A stretch of 20,978 nucleotides of DNA from JBOGWP01 sp050693875 (GTDB taxonomy: Bacteria > Actinomycetota > CADDZG01 > JAHWKV01 > JBOGWP01): positions 1 to 20,978 of the forward strand of contig JBOGWP010000017.1 in assembly GCA_050693875.1 (NCBI GenBank). Reading direction: 5' to 3'. The position numbers and the translations under genes were made by a program. The first letter of the stretch is position 1. Every line of letters begins with the position of its first letter. The notes under the pieces were generated by a model, which did no database searches, was not told the origin of the DNA, and saw nothing but the letters and a program-made list of their open reading frames with translations. This document shows, in pieces, positions 12,412 through 19,265 of this stretch.

Positions 12412-12429
12412 CTGGCCTCGCAGGACCAG
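12412..12429 (-). promoter_or_regulatory. PyrR-binding loop
   Basis: The RNA CUGGUCCUGCGAGGCCAG folds with CUGG/CCAG closing a UCCUGCGAGG loop region. It matches the known PyrR-binding consensus ARUCCNGNGAGGYU at every position except the outermost A and U, which here are G and C and still pair with each other. The site ends directly at the ribosome binding site of the leader ORF, and its 5' arm could instead pair with the terminator's 5' arm (12425-12432 with 12384-12392). Binding of PyrR-UMP here should reduce pyr expression. Confidence 0.8.
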
Positions 12430-12448
12430 TCGTTAAAGGGCCGGCGCT

Positions 12449-12476
12449 AGCTTAGCAACGGGCGACCGGAATGCAA
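12449..12476 (-). promoter_or_regulatory. pyr operon promoter
   Basis: A -35 box TTGCAT (12471-12476) and a -10-like TAAGCT (12449-12454) are spaced 16 bp apart on the minus strand. Transcription would begin near 12442, about 12 nt before the PyrR-binding loop, giving a leader of about 90 nt. The -35 box is good and the -10 is weak. Confidence 0.5.
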
Positions 12477-12568
12477 GGATGGCGGTTGCCGCCGTGACGG
12501 GATGCACTGCAAGTGGCCGTCAGAGGCCTTCCCCGCGTCAGCCCACAATTCCCAGGCTGGTCGTTGCT

Positions 12569-12709
12569 TCAGTCACGGCGCGGCGGCGCCTGTTCGGGCT
12601 TCGTCTTCGCGACCCGCGCTCGCTTCCCCGCTCTCGCCATCCGCAAGAGGTGCTCTCGCGAAAGCTCGAGAGCCTCTCGCTGTTCCTCATCCAGCGGTTC
12701 CTCGATCAA
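12569..12709 (-). CDS. 46-residue partner ORF of a broken toxin, probable antitoxin
   Basis: TTG at 12709 overlaps the stop of the toxin remnant (TTGA). The peptide reads LIEEPLDEEQREALELSREH, then LLRMARAGKRARVAKTKPEQ and a short basic end. The acidic first half and basic second half, the small size and the tight overlap with a toxin-like gene fit an antitoxin, but I see no recognisable DNA-binding fold. It is intact while its partner is frameshifted, as expected when a toxin is lost first. It could equally be a chance ORF. Confidence 0.4.
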   Translation of the reverse strand: MIEEPLDEEQREALELSREHLLRMARAGKRARVAKTKPEQAPPRRD

Positions 12710-12962
12710 TTCTCAATCCTCCATGCCGTCAGACACTCCCATCGTCCATCTCTCCTGTCGATAGGGTGGAGATAGACGACCATCCCCTCCTGGTCGTCCG
12801 ACCCCCCGAGGATAAGGGGCCGGCCGTACCTCGGGTGCTCGTGCCAGAAAGCCCACTCGTGGGCTCCGTATGCGACAGCGTCCTAACTTGCTCGGGAGTG
12901 ACGTTGTGCCTCGTCTTCAACTTCGTCGCGACCGCGTCGCTGAACCGAATCTCCCGACCCAC
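12706..12962 (-). pseudogene. frameshifted small toxin (BrnT/RelE-like size and pattern)
   Basis: The first frame, from GTG 12962, reads EIRFSDAVATKLKTRHNVTP then EQV. After a single-base loss near 12882 the text continues in another frame as DAVAYGAHEWAFWHEHPRYG, then RPLILGGSDDQEGMVVYLHP and ends WECLTAWRIEN. Joined, this is a small protein of about 85 residues with the pattern I associate with BrnT-like RNase toxins (strand F-S-.-H/V..KL..RH.VTP.E, then HPRYGR.L.V.G, a strand, then W.C.TAW). It has no good Shine-Dalgarno sequence. Family assignment is by motif memory only; the frameshift is seen directly. Confidence 0.55.
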
Positions 12963-13107
12963 TCCTCCACCCCGCGAAGCGTAGAGGCCGGGGGTGACAG
13001 CGCCCGACCGATCATCGGGCCGCGACCCGCTCGATACGTCGTTCGGATGATGCAGAGCGAGCGACGCGGGCGCACAATCTCTGCCCCAAGCCAGGGGGGT
13101 GATCGGG

Positions 13108-13398
13108 GTGCCGCGCACCAGGGAGCGCGACCGCTTCTACGAGATCGTCCGCGCCGGATGGGGGGACCCTCCCGCACTGTTCGAAGGCGGGGGTAGCCCG
13201 CCGGACAAGCCGCCGCGCGGGTTCGACCCGTGGGGCCGGGGGTGGTCCTTCCCGTCGTGGGCGGCGGTGATGGTGTCGTTCCTGCTCGGATTCATCTCGG
13301 CCAACCTGCTCGTCCTCGGCCCGATCTGGCCGGCGGCCCTGCTGCTCGCCGCCGCGCTGATCGCGGTCTGGACGGCGGTCAACGGCCGCTGGCGGTAG
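13108..13398 (+). CDS. small two-helix membrane protein (96 aa)
   Basis: The N-terminal 40 residues are soluble and charged (RTRERDRFYEIVRAGWGDPP), with a glycine/proline linker to FDPWGRGWSFPSWAAVMVS. Two membrane helices follow, roughly VMVSFLLGFISANLLVL and WPAALLLAAALIAVWTAV, with a short VNGRWR tail. I do not recognise the family. GTG at 13108 is preferred because AGGGGG lies 9 nt before it; GTG 13099 has no spacing from that site. It is the only plus-strand gene between two minus-strand operons and is convergent with the peptidase lipoprotein. Confidence 0.65.
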   Translation: MPRTRERDRFYEIVRAGWGDPPALFEGGGSPPDKPPRGFDPWGRGWSFPSWAAVMVSFLLGFISANLLVLGPIWPAALLLAAALIAVWTAVNGRWR

Positions 13399-13425
13399 CG
13401 GCCGAGCCGGCCGCCGGAGGGGGGC

Positions 13426-13441
13426 CGCCGGTTCTCCGGCG
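13426..13441. terminator. possible bidirectional terminator between convergent genes
   Basis: CGCCGG and CCGGCG (6 bp) surround the tetraloop TTCT in the 98-bp gap between the convergent stops. Further GC-rich direct and inverted copies of GGCCGCCGG lie just before it. There is no T run on either side. Confidence 0.25.
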
Positions 13442-13496
13442 AGCGCGGATTGTGCAACCGCGGGCGGAAAGAACGTGCGGCCAGCGGGCCCGCCGG

Positions 13497-14672
13497 CTAC
13501 GGCTTGATCAGCGCGGCAAGCTCGAAATGGTGCCCGTCGGGAGGCGACCACCGGCCCCCCCAGCGGAAGCCCCAGCGCTCGAAGGTGGCGACGAGCCGGG
13601 GGTCCTGGTGGGGCCGCTCCCCCGCCGGATTCGTCTTGACGTTGATGTCGATCGCCATCCCCCACGAGTGGAGGGAGAGGATCCTCTTCACGTCCCGGTC
13701 GATATGGCGCGGGACGTAGCAGCCCCCCTGATATGCGTAGTCGGGGACGTCGATCAGCGAGGCGAGGCCGGCGCGCTCGAGGTCCCGGAGGGCCCCCTCG
13801 AGCTGCGGGATCATCAACCGGTGGCATCGGACCTCGCCGAGGATCGGGACCTTCGTCGTCTCGATGTTCTGGCTCACCCAGCGGGGATCGGGCGTGATCG
13901 ACCCGTCGCGATGGTTCGTGTAGCGGAACTTGCCGTAGAGCTGGGCCGCCTGCGGACCGGTGAGGAAGACTCGCCCGGCGATCCCACCGATGAGCTGCGC
14001 CTGGGCGCCCGGGATTGCCGAGAGATGCTTCTCGACCCCGTCGGCCGGCTGCCCCGGGGCGGCCCCGACCAGCACCTGGGTCCCGTCGGCAACACCAAGA
14101 CGGGCCGCGGTGGCGGACGAGATCATGGCGCCGGCGAGGTTCGGGGTCCCATTGGCGGCGACGCCGCCGATGCGCAGCAGCGCCGTCCCGGTCGGCCCCT
14201 GGGCGTAGAGCGGCGCTCCGAGCTCGGCCCCGAGCCGCGACCGCTCCTCATGGGCGAGGATGATCTCGCCGGCGAGAAGGCTCCGCCACACGAACTCGGC
14301 CTTGGCCGTCGCGGTCGGGGCGAGCGAGCGGAACTCGAGCGGATCGACCGCGGCCACCGTCAGGTCCGAGGGCGTTCCGCCGATCTCGGCGGTGACGTCG
14401 CTCAGCGTGAGGCGCGCGGCGGCGCTCACCCCCGCGACGGTTCGGATCTGATCGAGCGCCCCGGCCGGCACGCCGTCTGGGAACGTCATCTGGACGATCG
14501 GCGAGGCGTGTTGGAACGGCGGGAGGGGCGTGGCCGAGGGCTGGGGCGCGGCAGCGGATGCCGGAAGGGCTGGGGCGGGGGTCTGGGGCTCGACCCGCGG
14601 CACCGCGCGCGGCCCGCAAGCGGCCAGCAGCAGCGCGATCGCGACGGACGCCGCCGGGAGGCGGGGCTTCAT
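13497..14672 (-). CDS. lipoprotein with C-terminal M15-type D-alanyl-D-alanine carboxypeptidase domain (391 aa)
   Basis: The N terminus is a lipoprotein signal: MKPRLPAASVAIALLLAAC, with Cys19 as the lipidation site, followed by a proline-rich linker (to about residue 50). The middle about 230 residues are of unrecognised type. The C-terminal part carries the zinc site of the M15 peptidases: HSWGMAIDIN (His335, Asp342) and SPPDGHHFEL (His382), with a short spacing typical of the VanY/M15C group. It probably trims peptidoglycan outside the membrane. ATG at 14672 shares one base with the nusB stop (TGATG), so it is translationally linked to nusB; a start further upstream would lose the signal peptide. 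Confidence 0.85.
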   Translation of the reverse strand: MKPRLPAASVAIALLLAACGPRAVPRVEPQTPAPALPASAAAPQPSATPLPPFQHASPIVQMTFPDGVPAGALDQIRTVAGVSAAARLTLSDVTAEIGGTPSDLTVAAVDPLEFRSLAPTATAKAEFVWRSLLAGEIILAHEERSRLGAELGAPLYAQGPTGTALLRIGGVAANGTPNLAGAMISSATAARLGVADGTQVLVGAAPGQPADGVEKHLSAIPGAQAQLIGGIAGRVFLTGPQAAQLYGKFRYTNHRDGSITPDPRWVSQNIETTKVPILGEVRCHRLMIPQLEGALRDLERAGLASLIDVPDYAYQGGCYVPRHIDRDVKRILSLHSWGMAIDINVKTNPAGERPHQDPRLVATFERWGFRWGGRWSPPDGHHFELAALIKP

Positions 14673-15070
14673 CAGACTCGGGTTGATTCCCTCTCCACGA
14701 TCCGGCCGAGGACGCCGTTGATGAACCTGCTCGAGTCGTCGGTCGAGTAGCGCTTGGCCAGCTCCACCGCCTCGTTGATCGCGACCGGAGCGGGGAAGCC
14801 GGGCAGGAAGAGGATCTCGAAGATCGCCAGGCGGAGCAGGATGCGGTCGATCACGGGCATCCGCTCGAGCTTCCATCCCTGGGCGTACCCGGAGATGAGC
14901 CGGTCGACGTCCTCGCGATGCTCGGTCACGCCCTGGACCAGCGTCTCGGCGTACTCGAATGACGGGTCGCTGCGGAAGCGGTCCACGAGCTCCTCGAGGG
15001 GAGCGGCCCCCATCTCCTGCTCGTAGAGGATGTCGAGGGCGACCTTGCGGGCACCCCGGCGGCGCGCCAT
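14672..15070 (-). CDS. nusB: transcription antitermination factor NusB (132 aa)
   Basis: All-helical RNA-binding protein that joins NusE and boxA RNA in rRNA antitermination. Visible family parts are the basic N terminus ARRRGARKVALDILYEQEM, the central LISGYAQGWKLERMPVIDRI, then LLRLAIFEILF and APVAINEAVELAKRYSTDDS, ending with RFINGVLGRIV. Length is normal. It starts at ATG 15070, overlapping the efp stop by one base. Linkage efp-nusB just upstream of pyrR is a common actinobacterial order; here other genes separate nusB from pyrR. Confidence 0.95.
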   Translation of the reverse strand: MARRRGARKVALDILYEQEMGAAPLEELVDRFRSDPSFEYAETLVQGVTEHREDVDRLISGYAQGWKLERMPVIDRILLRLAIFEILFLPGFPAPVAINEAVELAKRYSTDDSSRFINGVLGRIVERESTRV

Positions 15071-15633
15071 CAGCGCACCCGGGTGACGTAGCTTCCCGTC
15101 CTGGTGTCCACCCGCACCGTCTCGCCGCTCGAGATGAACAGCGGCACCTGGACGACCGCCCCGGTCTCGAGCGTGGCCGGCTTGGTGCCGGCCGACGAGC
15201 GGTCGCCCTGCAGGCCGGGATCGGTCTGGGTCACCAGGAGGTCGACCGTGGTGGGCAGCTCGATGCCGATCGGGGCCCCCTGATGGGTGAGGACGCTCGC
15301 CACCTGCGCCTCCTTGAGAAAGCGCACCGAGTCGCCGAGCAGCTCGGTGGCGATGGGCATCTGCTCGTAGGACTCGTTGTCCATGAAGACCAGGGCGGAG
15401 TCGTCGGCGTACAGGTACTGCATCTCGCGCCTCTCCAGGCGGGCGATCTCGACCTTCTCATCGGCGCGGAAGGTCCGATCGACCACCGAGCCCGTGCGCA
15501 GGTTGCGGAGCTTGGTCCGCACCATCGCGTGGCCCTTCCCGGGCTTGTGGTGCTGGTACTCGAGGATCGTATGAAGGTCGCCGTCCAGGTCGAGCGTCAT
15601 CCCCGGACGCATGTCGTTGGTCGAAACAGGCAT
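15070..15633 (-). CDS. efp: translation elongation factor P (187 aa)
   Basis: Relieves ribosome stalling at proline runs. The first domain begins STNDMRPGMTLDLDGDLHTI and has the loop HHKPGKGHAMVRTKLRN, with Lys33 at the position that is modified or otherwise contacts the peptidyl site. The second domain (TFRADEKVE ... MQYLYADDSALVFMDNESYE) and third domain (LPTTVDLLVTQTDPGLQGDR ... VPLFISSGETVRVDTRTGSY) are complete. Full length. There is no Shine-Dalgarno sequence before ATG 15633; a TANNNT box 7 nt upstream suggests a leaderless message. Confidence 0.96.
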   Translation of the reverse strand: MPVSTNDMRPGMTLDLDGDLHTILEYQHHKPGKGHAMVRTKLRNLRTGSVVDRTFRADEKVEIARLERREMQYLYADDSALVFMDNESYEQMPIATELLGDSVRFLKEAQVASVLTHQGAPIGIELPTTVDLLVTQTDPGLQGDRSSAGTKPATLETGAVVQVPLFISSGETVRVDTRTGSYVTRVR

Positions 15634-15640
15634 GGACTAC

Positions 15641-15646
15641 ACGGTA
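15641..15646 (-). promoter_or_regulatory. possible leaderless promoter -10 box of efp
   Basis: TACCGT (TANNNT form) lies 7 nt before the ATG of efp, so transcription would start at the start codon. The expected -35 region has no good match. The absence of a Shine-Dalgarno sequence supports a leaderless start. Confidence 0.35.
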
Positions 15647-15678
15647 CCGCAGTCGCCGGACGTTGCCGCGGGCGGCGA

Positions 15679-17060
15679 CTACGCCGACCCGACCATCACC
15701 AGCCGCTTCGCCTCCGAGCGGAGCGGCGGTGGCCGATGCTCGAGGACCCGGCCGTTGGGCCGGATGAAGACCAGCTCCCCGTTGGGGGATCCCTCCAGCC
15801 TCCAGCAGGCCTCGTGGAAGAGGCGGTGATGAAGGAGGCAGAACAACGCCAGCCCAGTTGAGGTGCCGAAGTTGGTGCGAATGAGTCAAGTTTTGGGACG
15901 AGACCGACCGGGGCGCACCTCAAGCTGGGCCCGGCAGGCGCCGAACAGAGTGAGGCCCTGCCGGCATGGAGGACTGCCGGCGAAGCGCCTCGGCTCGCCG
16001 AGCGAGGCCCGGCAGGCAGAGCGAAGCGAGGGCCTGCCGGCATAGAGGACTGCCGGCGAAGCCGGCCCCATGCCTTTCCAACCTGTACCGGGGAGCGAAG
16101 CGACCCGCTAGGTTGGCGGCGTCGGTCGGCCCTCCATCGACCCAGTGCTTGTGATCATGGGCCTGCAGCCAGCGGGTCCGCCCGCAGCCCAGGAACCGGC
16201 ATCCTCCGTCTCGCCGCCGCAGCCGGCGCAGCAGCCAGGGCGGGACGCTTCGGGTCTTGCGCCTCACCCCGAGCGGGGTCCCGTTCCGCCCGTCCACTGC
16301 CAGCTCGAGCCGCCCGTCGCAGACCAGCCGGCGCAGCGTCTCGGGGTGGATCGCCCCTGCTCCTTCGATCTGCGACACAGTCGCTTCTCGAAAGCGCCTC
16401 GGCGTCGACGTGGACCACCACCGTGGCGCGGTCGGCGTCGGCATCGCGGGCGGGCGAGGCGGAGGCCAGCCCCACCAGGGCATCGGCGCAGCGGGCGTGG
16501 AAGGGTGAGTCGTCGATGGGCGCCTCCTTGGGGGGGGCCTGCCCCACCAGACGTTCGATCGCATTGGCGACCACCGCTCCCTGGTCGGCGGGCAGACCAC
16601 CCGACAGGCGAAGCCAGCTCTGGTCGTGTTTCCAGGACCAGCGCAGGTGGCGCCGTCGGTGGGCTTCGGCCGCCTCCTCATCTGACACCCGCCCTGCCGG
16701 GCCAGCGCCGCCATGTGGGCGGCAGACAGGGCGGCCCGCTCGGCGAGCTCGGCGTCGGTCTCCGGGGTGGCGATCGCCACCAGGGAGTGCAGCTGGTCGA
16801 GGGAGAGCCTCCCCTACCTGGCGGCGATCTGGGGGAGGTCTTCGAGGGCACGGGCGAGGCGCACCCACTCCGAGGCGGTGGCTGGGAGATCCCGAGGCGA
16901 AACGATAGCCACGCCGCCACGGTTGGGCTCCGTCCTCCCGGAAGGCGCCTTGGTCGTCGAGGAGCGGATGCGGTGTGCCGCCGCGGCCACCCCGTGCATC
17001 TGGCCGACCAGGTCGGCAAGCTCGACGGGCCTTGAGGAACCTCAAATCCATGCCCTTCAT
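15679..17060 (-). pseudogene. decayed DUF222/13E12-type HNH endonuclease gene
   Basis: Starting at ATG 17060 the pieces read, in changing frames, QMHGVAAAAHRIRSS and SEWVRLARALEDLPQIAAR, then an in-frame TAG near 16815, then LSLDQLHSLVAIATPETDAE. A frame change leads to VSDEEAAEAHRRRHLRWSWK and FHARCADALVGLASASP; another leads to IHPETLRRLVCDGRLELAVD and the HNH part CRFLGCGRTRWLQAHDHKHW then VDGGPTDAANL. The last piece, LALFCLLHHRLFHEACWRLE then GSPNGELVFIRPNGR, lies about 260 bp further on and ends at TAG 15679. The order is that of the 13E12 repeat family, common in actinobacteria. One stop, several frameshifts and an insertion make it non-functional. Confidence 0.8.
15853..16109. repeat. 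257-bp repeat-rich insertion splitting the HNH pseudogene
   Basis: Removing 15853-16109 rejoins the HNH coding text as ...DAANL-ALFCLLHHRLF, with a 2-bp AG on both sides that may be a target duplication. Inside are two imperfect tandem units of about 76-78 bp (about 15928-16003 and 16004-16080). Each has GCCCGGCAGG near its start and CTGCCGGCAT(G/A)GAGGACTGC then GGCGAAGC near its end; the two halves are partly inverted copies and can fold. The ends of the element are not inverted repeats, and it has no coding potential that I recognise. It resembles a small palindromic repeat (REP or MITE-like) element. Confidence 0.55.
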
Positions 17061-17229
17061 CGTAGAGATTGGGTGTGACAAAACCGGGCCATTTGGGCTT
17101 GAAAACGAAGCCAACTGATTTGGATTCGACGCGGATCCACCATTTCCGGGGGGGAATAGGCGAGAGCAGACCCCTCGCTGTCCCCAGAGCACCGATCCGA
17201 AATCGTCCGGGAATTGGACCGCCGAATCC
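17061..17229. other. intergenic stretch with no recognised feature
   Basis: The DNA between the HNH pseudogene and the ArsR-rhodanese stop is less GC-rich than its surroundings, especially 17075-17130. I see no convincing ORF, RNA gene or terminator. It may carry the former HNH gene promoter. Confidence 0.4.
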
Positions 17230-17892
17230 TCAGTCCTCCTCCACCGGGAGCCCGGCCGCCGCCCAGTCCGGGAGCCCCTCCTTGAGGCGCCGGGCGTCGA
17301 ATCCGCGCCGGCGGAGCTCGGAGACGGCGCTGGTCGCGAAGGCGCAATAGCGGCCGCGGCAGTAGGCCACGACCTCGCGGTCGCGGGGCAGCTCACGGAG
17401 GCGCCGCTTCAGCTCCTCCAGGGGGATCGAGACCGCACCGGCGATGTGCCCGGCCTCGTACTCCGACGACGGGCGGACGTCCACCACGACAATCTCCTCC
17501 CCGGCCCGCAGGCGGCGCATCAGCTCCTCCTTCGTCACCGGCTCGAGCTCGTCGGGGCCGAGATAGGCCCGGGCAAGCCGCTCCACCTCGGCAAGCCTCC
17601 GGCCGGCGACATCCTGGAGCCGCCGCCAAAAGTCGAGCACCTCCGGGTCGGCGAGCCGGTAGCGCACGAAGGTTCCCTCCCGGCGTCCCGACACCAGCCC
17701 GGCGGACCGGAGGATCTGGAGGTGGCGGCTCGTGTTGGCGACCGAGAGCCCGACCTCCTCGGCAAGGCTCTCGACGCTCCGCTCGCCGTTCGCCAGCACG
17801 TCGAGGATCTCGTTGCGCCGCCCGCTGGACAGCGCCTTGCCGATGCGGGCGAAGGCGTCGTACAGGGCTTGCTTCGCGGCGCGGTCCCTCAC
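17230..17892 (-). CDS. ArsR-family regulator fused to a rhodanese domain (220 aa)
   Basis: Residues 15-95 are an ArsR winged helix-turn-helix (IGKALSSGRRNEILDVLANG, then VESLAEEVGLSVANTSRHLQ and ILRSAGLVSGRREGTFVRYRL). Residues 118-216 are a rhodanese domain (VVVDVRPSSEYEAGHIAGAV) with the active loop YCRGRYCAF, giving Cys178 as the likely persulfide-bearing residue and Cys183 as a possible partner. The ArsR part itself has no cysteine, so it is not a classical metal or arsenic sensor; sulfur-species sensing through the rhodanese domain is the likely mode. The GTG start at 17892 overlaps the transporter stop by 4 nt. Its probable operator is the palindrome at 19191-19208. Confidence 0.88.
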   Translation of the reverse strand: MRDRAAKQALYDAFARIGKALSSGRRNEILDVLANGERSVESLAEEVGLSVANTSRHLQILRSAGLVSGRREGTFVRYRLADPEVLDFWRRLQDVAGRRLAEVERLARAYLGPDELEPVTKEELMRRLRAGEEIVVVDVRPSSEYEAGHIAGAVSIPLEELKRRLRELPRDREVVAYCRGRYCAFATSAVSELRRRGFDARRLKEGLPDWAAAGLPVEED

Positions 17893-19181
17893 GGCGCGAT
17901 CCCCTCCTCGCCCCGCCGCCGGCGATCGGGAGCGATGTTGATCCAGGCGTCCAGGCCGCTGATCGCAGTGAGGGCCGCGATCACCGCGAGCGCGATCCGC
18001 AGATCGAACAGGTCGGCCACGACGCCGGCGAGCAGCGCCCCGGCGACGTACCCCCCGTCCCGCCAGAGGCGGTAGGCGCCCACGGCCATCGCCCGCCACG
18101 AGGGGGCGGCGCGGTCGGCAACGGCGGCGATCAGCGTTGGGTAGGTAAGCGCCGTCCCGAGCCCGAGCAGCGCGCCGGCGGCGGCGCGGGCGGACAGGCC
18201 GTTGCCGACCGCAAGCCAGCCGAGCGCCAGCGCCTGAACCCCCATCCCGGCCGAGATCGGCACGCGGCGGCCGATGCGGTCGGAAAGCGCGCCGGTGACG
18301 AGCTGGGCGAGCGCCCACGTCACCGGGTAGATGCCGGCCACGAGCCCGATCTGAGCGGGGCCGAGGCCCTCCCGCACCATGAGGACGGGCAGCAGTCCCC
18401 AGGCGTGCGCGTCGTTGGCGTTGTTGACGAGCCCCGTCCGGCACAGCACAGCCAGGCGGCGGTCACGTCCAGCCGCCCGGCGCAGCATCTCCCCGAGGGA
18501 CTGGGCCGAGGCGCCGGTCCCCTCGGGCGGCCCCGTCCAGGTCTCCCGCACCGCCACCGCCGAGAGGGCGAGGGCCGTCAGCGTGATGGCCAGGCCGATC
18601 AGGAACAGCTCGCTGCGAAGGCCGACGCGAGCCGCAAGCACGCCCGAGACCCACGCCGAGGCGGCGAGTGCGCCGTATCCAGCGGCCTCGTTGAGGCCCA
18701 TCGCCAGGCCCCGGCGGCGGGGGCCGGCGAGGTCGATCTTCATGATCACCGTGGTGGACCAGGTGAGCCCCTGGTTCACCCCGAGCAGTAGGTTCGCGGC
18801 GACGACCCATCCCCACGCCGGAGCCCAGATCAGCAGCGGGGCCACCGGCAGGGCGACGAGCCACCCCACCACGAGCACCGGCTTGCGCCCGACGCGGTCG
18901 GCGAGGGCTCCGGCGGCGAGGTTCGCCAGGGCCTTGGCGAGCCCGAAGGTGGCGATGAACGCGAGCGTCGACGTGGCCGATCGCACCAGGAAGACCTGGT
19001 CGCCGAGGAGGGGGACGAGCGTCCGCTCCTGCCCGACGAGCGCCCCGACCAGGGCGTTGACGCCCACGAGCAGCACGAACTGGGGAAGGTTGGCCCGAAT
19101 GCCCGCGTCCGTGCCGGAGGTCCTGGTCGATCCCGAGGGAGCCGATGGGGCCGATGGGGCCGAGGTCGCGCGACTCGCCAT
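17889..19181 (-). CDS. major facilitator superfamily transporter (430 aa)
   Basis: About twelve hydrophobic segments in two halves. The cytoplasmic loop motif is seen after helix 2 (GALADRVGRKPVLVVGW) and again in the second half (GALSDRIGRRVPISAGM). NQGLTWSTTVIMKIDLAGPR and RRRGLAMGLNEAAGY lie in the first half. The N terminus (first about 30 residues) is a serine/alanine/proline linker encoded by a short tandem 9-bp repeat, GCCGATGGG. ATG at 19181 is preferred to ATG 19190 because a -10 box ends 7 nt before it, which makes the message leaderless. Substrate is unknown; the rhodanese regulator and the hydrolase suggest export or import of a sulfur compound. Confidence 0.88.
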   Translation of the reverse strand: MASRATSAPSAPSAPSGSTRTSGTDAGIRANLPQFVLLVGVNALVGALVGQERTLVPLLGDQVFLVRSATSTLAFIATFGLAKALANLAAGALADRVGRKPVLVVGWLVALPVAPLLIWAPAWGWVVAANLLLGVNQGLTWSTTVIMKIDLAGPRRRGLAMGLNEAAGYGALAASAWVSGVLAARVGLRSELFLIGLAITLTALALSAVAVRETWTGPPEGTGASAQSLGEMLRRAAGRDRRLAVLCRTGLVNNANDAHAWGLLPVLMVREGLGPAQIGLVAGIYPVTWALAQLVTGALSDRIGRRVPISAGMGVQALALGWLAVGNGLSARAAAGALLGLGTALTYPTLIAAVADRAAPSWRAMAVGAYRLWRDGGYVAGALLAGVVADLFDLRIALAVIAALTAISGLDAWINIAPDRRRRGEEGIAP

Positions 19182-19188
19182 GCCTCTC

Positions 19189-19217
19189 ATACTATTCAAT
19201 TGAATAGTTGACAACAA
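19189..19217 (-). promoter_or_regulatory. leaderless promoter of the MFS-arsR-rhodanese unit
   Basis: -35 TTGTTG (19212-19217) and -10 TAGTAT (19189-19194) are 17 bp apart. The -10 ends 7 nt before ATG 19181, so the transcript should begin at that A. The 18-bp operator fills most of the spacer. Confidence 0.55.
19191..19208. promoter_or_regulatory. 18-bp perfect palindrome, probable ArsR-rhodanese operator
   Basis: ACTATTCAATTGAATAGT is a perfect inverted repeat of 9+9 bp in the 84-bp gap between the divergent transporter and hydrolase genes. ArsR-family dimers are known to bind AT-rich palindromes of this size. It covers the spacer of the minus-strand promoter and touches TTGACA (19208-19213), the likely -35 of the plus-strand gene, so one bound dimer could repress both directions. 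Confidence 0.75.
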
Positions 19218-19265
19218 GACGAGGTGGCGACGAAGATGGGGGAAGCTGGGAATGGAGGAGGTGTC

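Noticed and set aside
13230..14750. 506-codon plus-strand ORF opposite the peptidase lipoprotein
   Set aside because: The minus strand carries a lipobox and the M15 zinc motif; the plus strand shows only low-complexity Arg/Gly/Asp text.
15928..16080. CRISPR array
   Set aside because: Only two imperfect units of about 77 bp with no unique spacers of regular size and no cas genes.
16078..16116. Integron attC site
   Set aside because: The inverted repeat lacks the conserved GTTRRRY core site and there is no integrase nearby.
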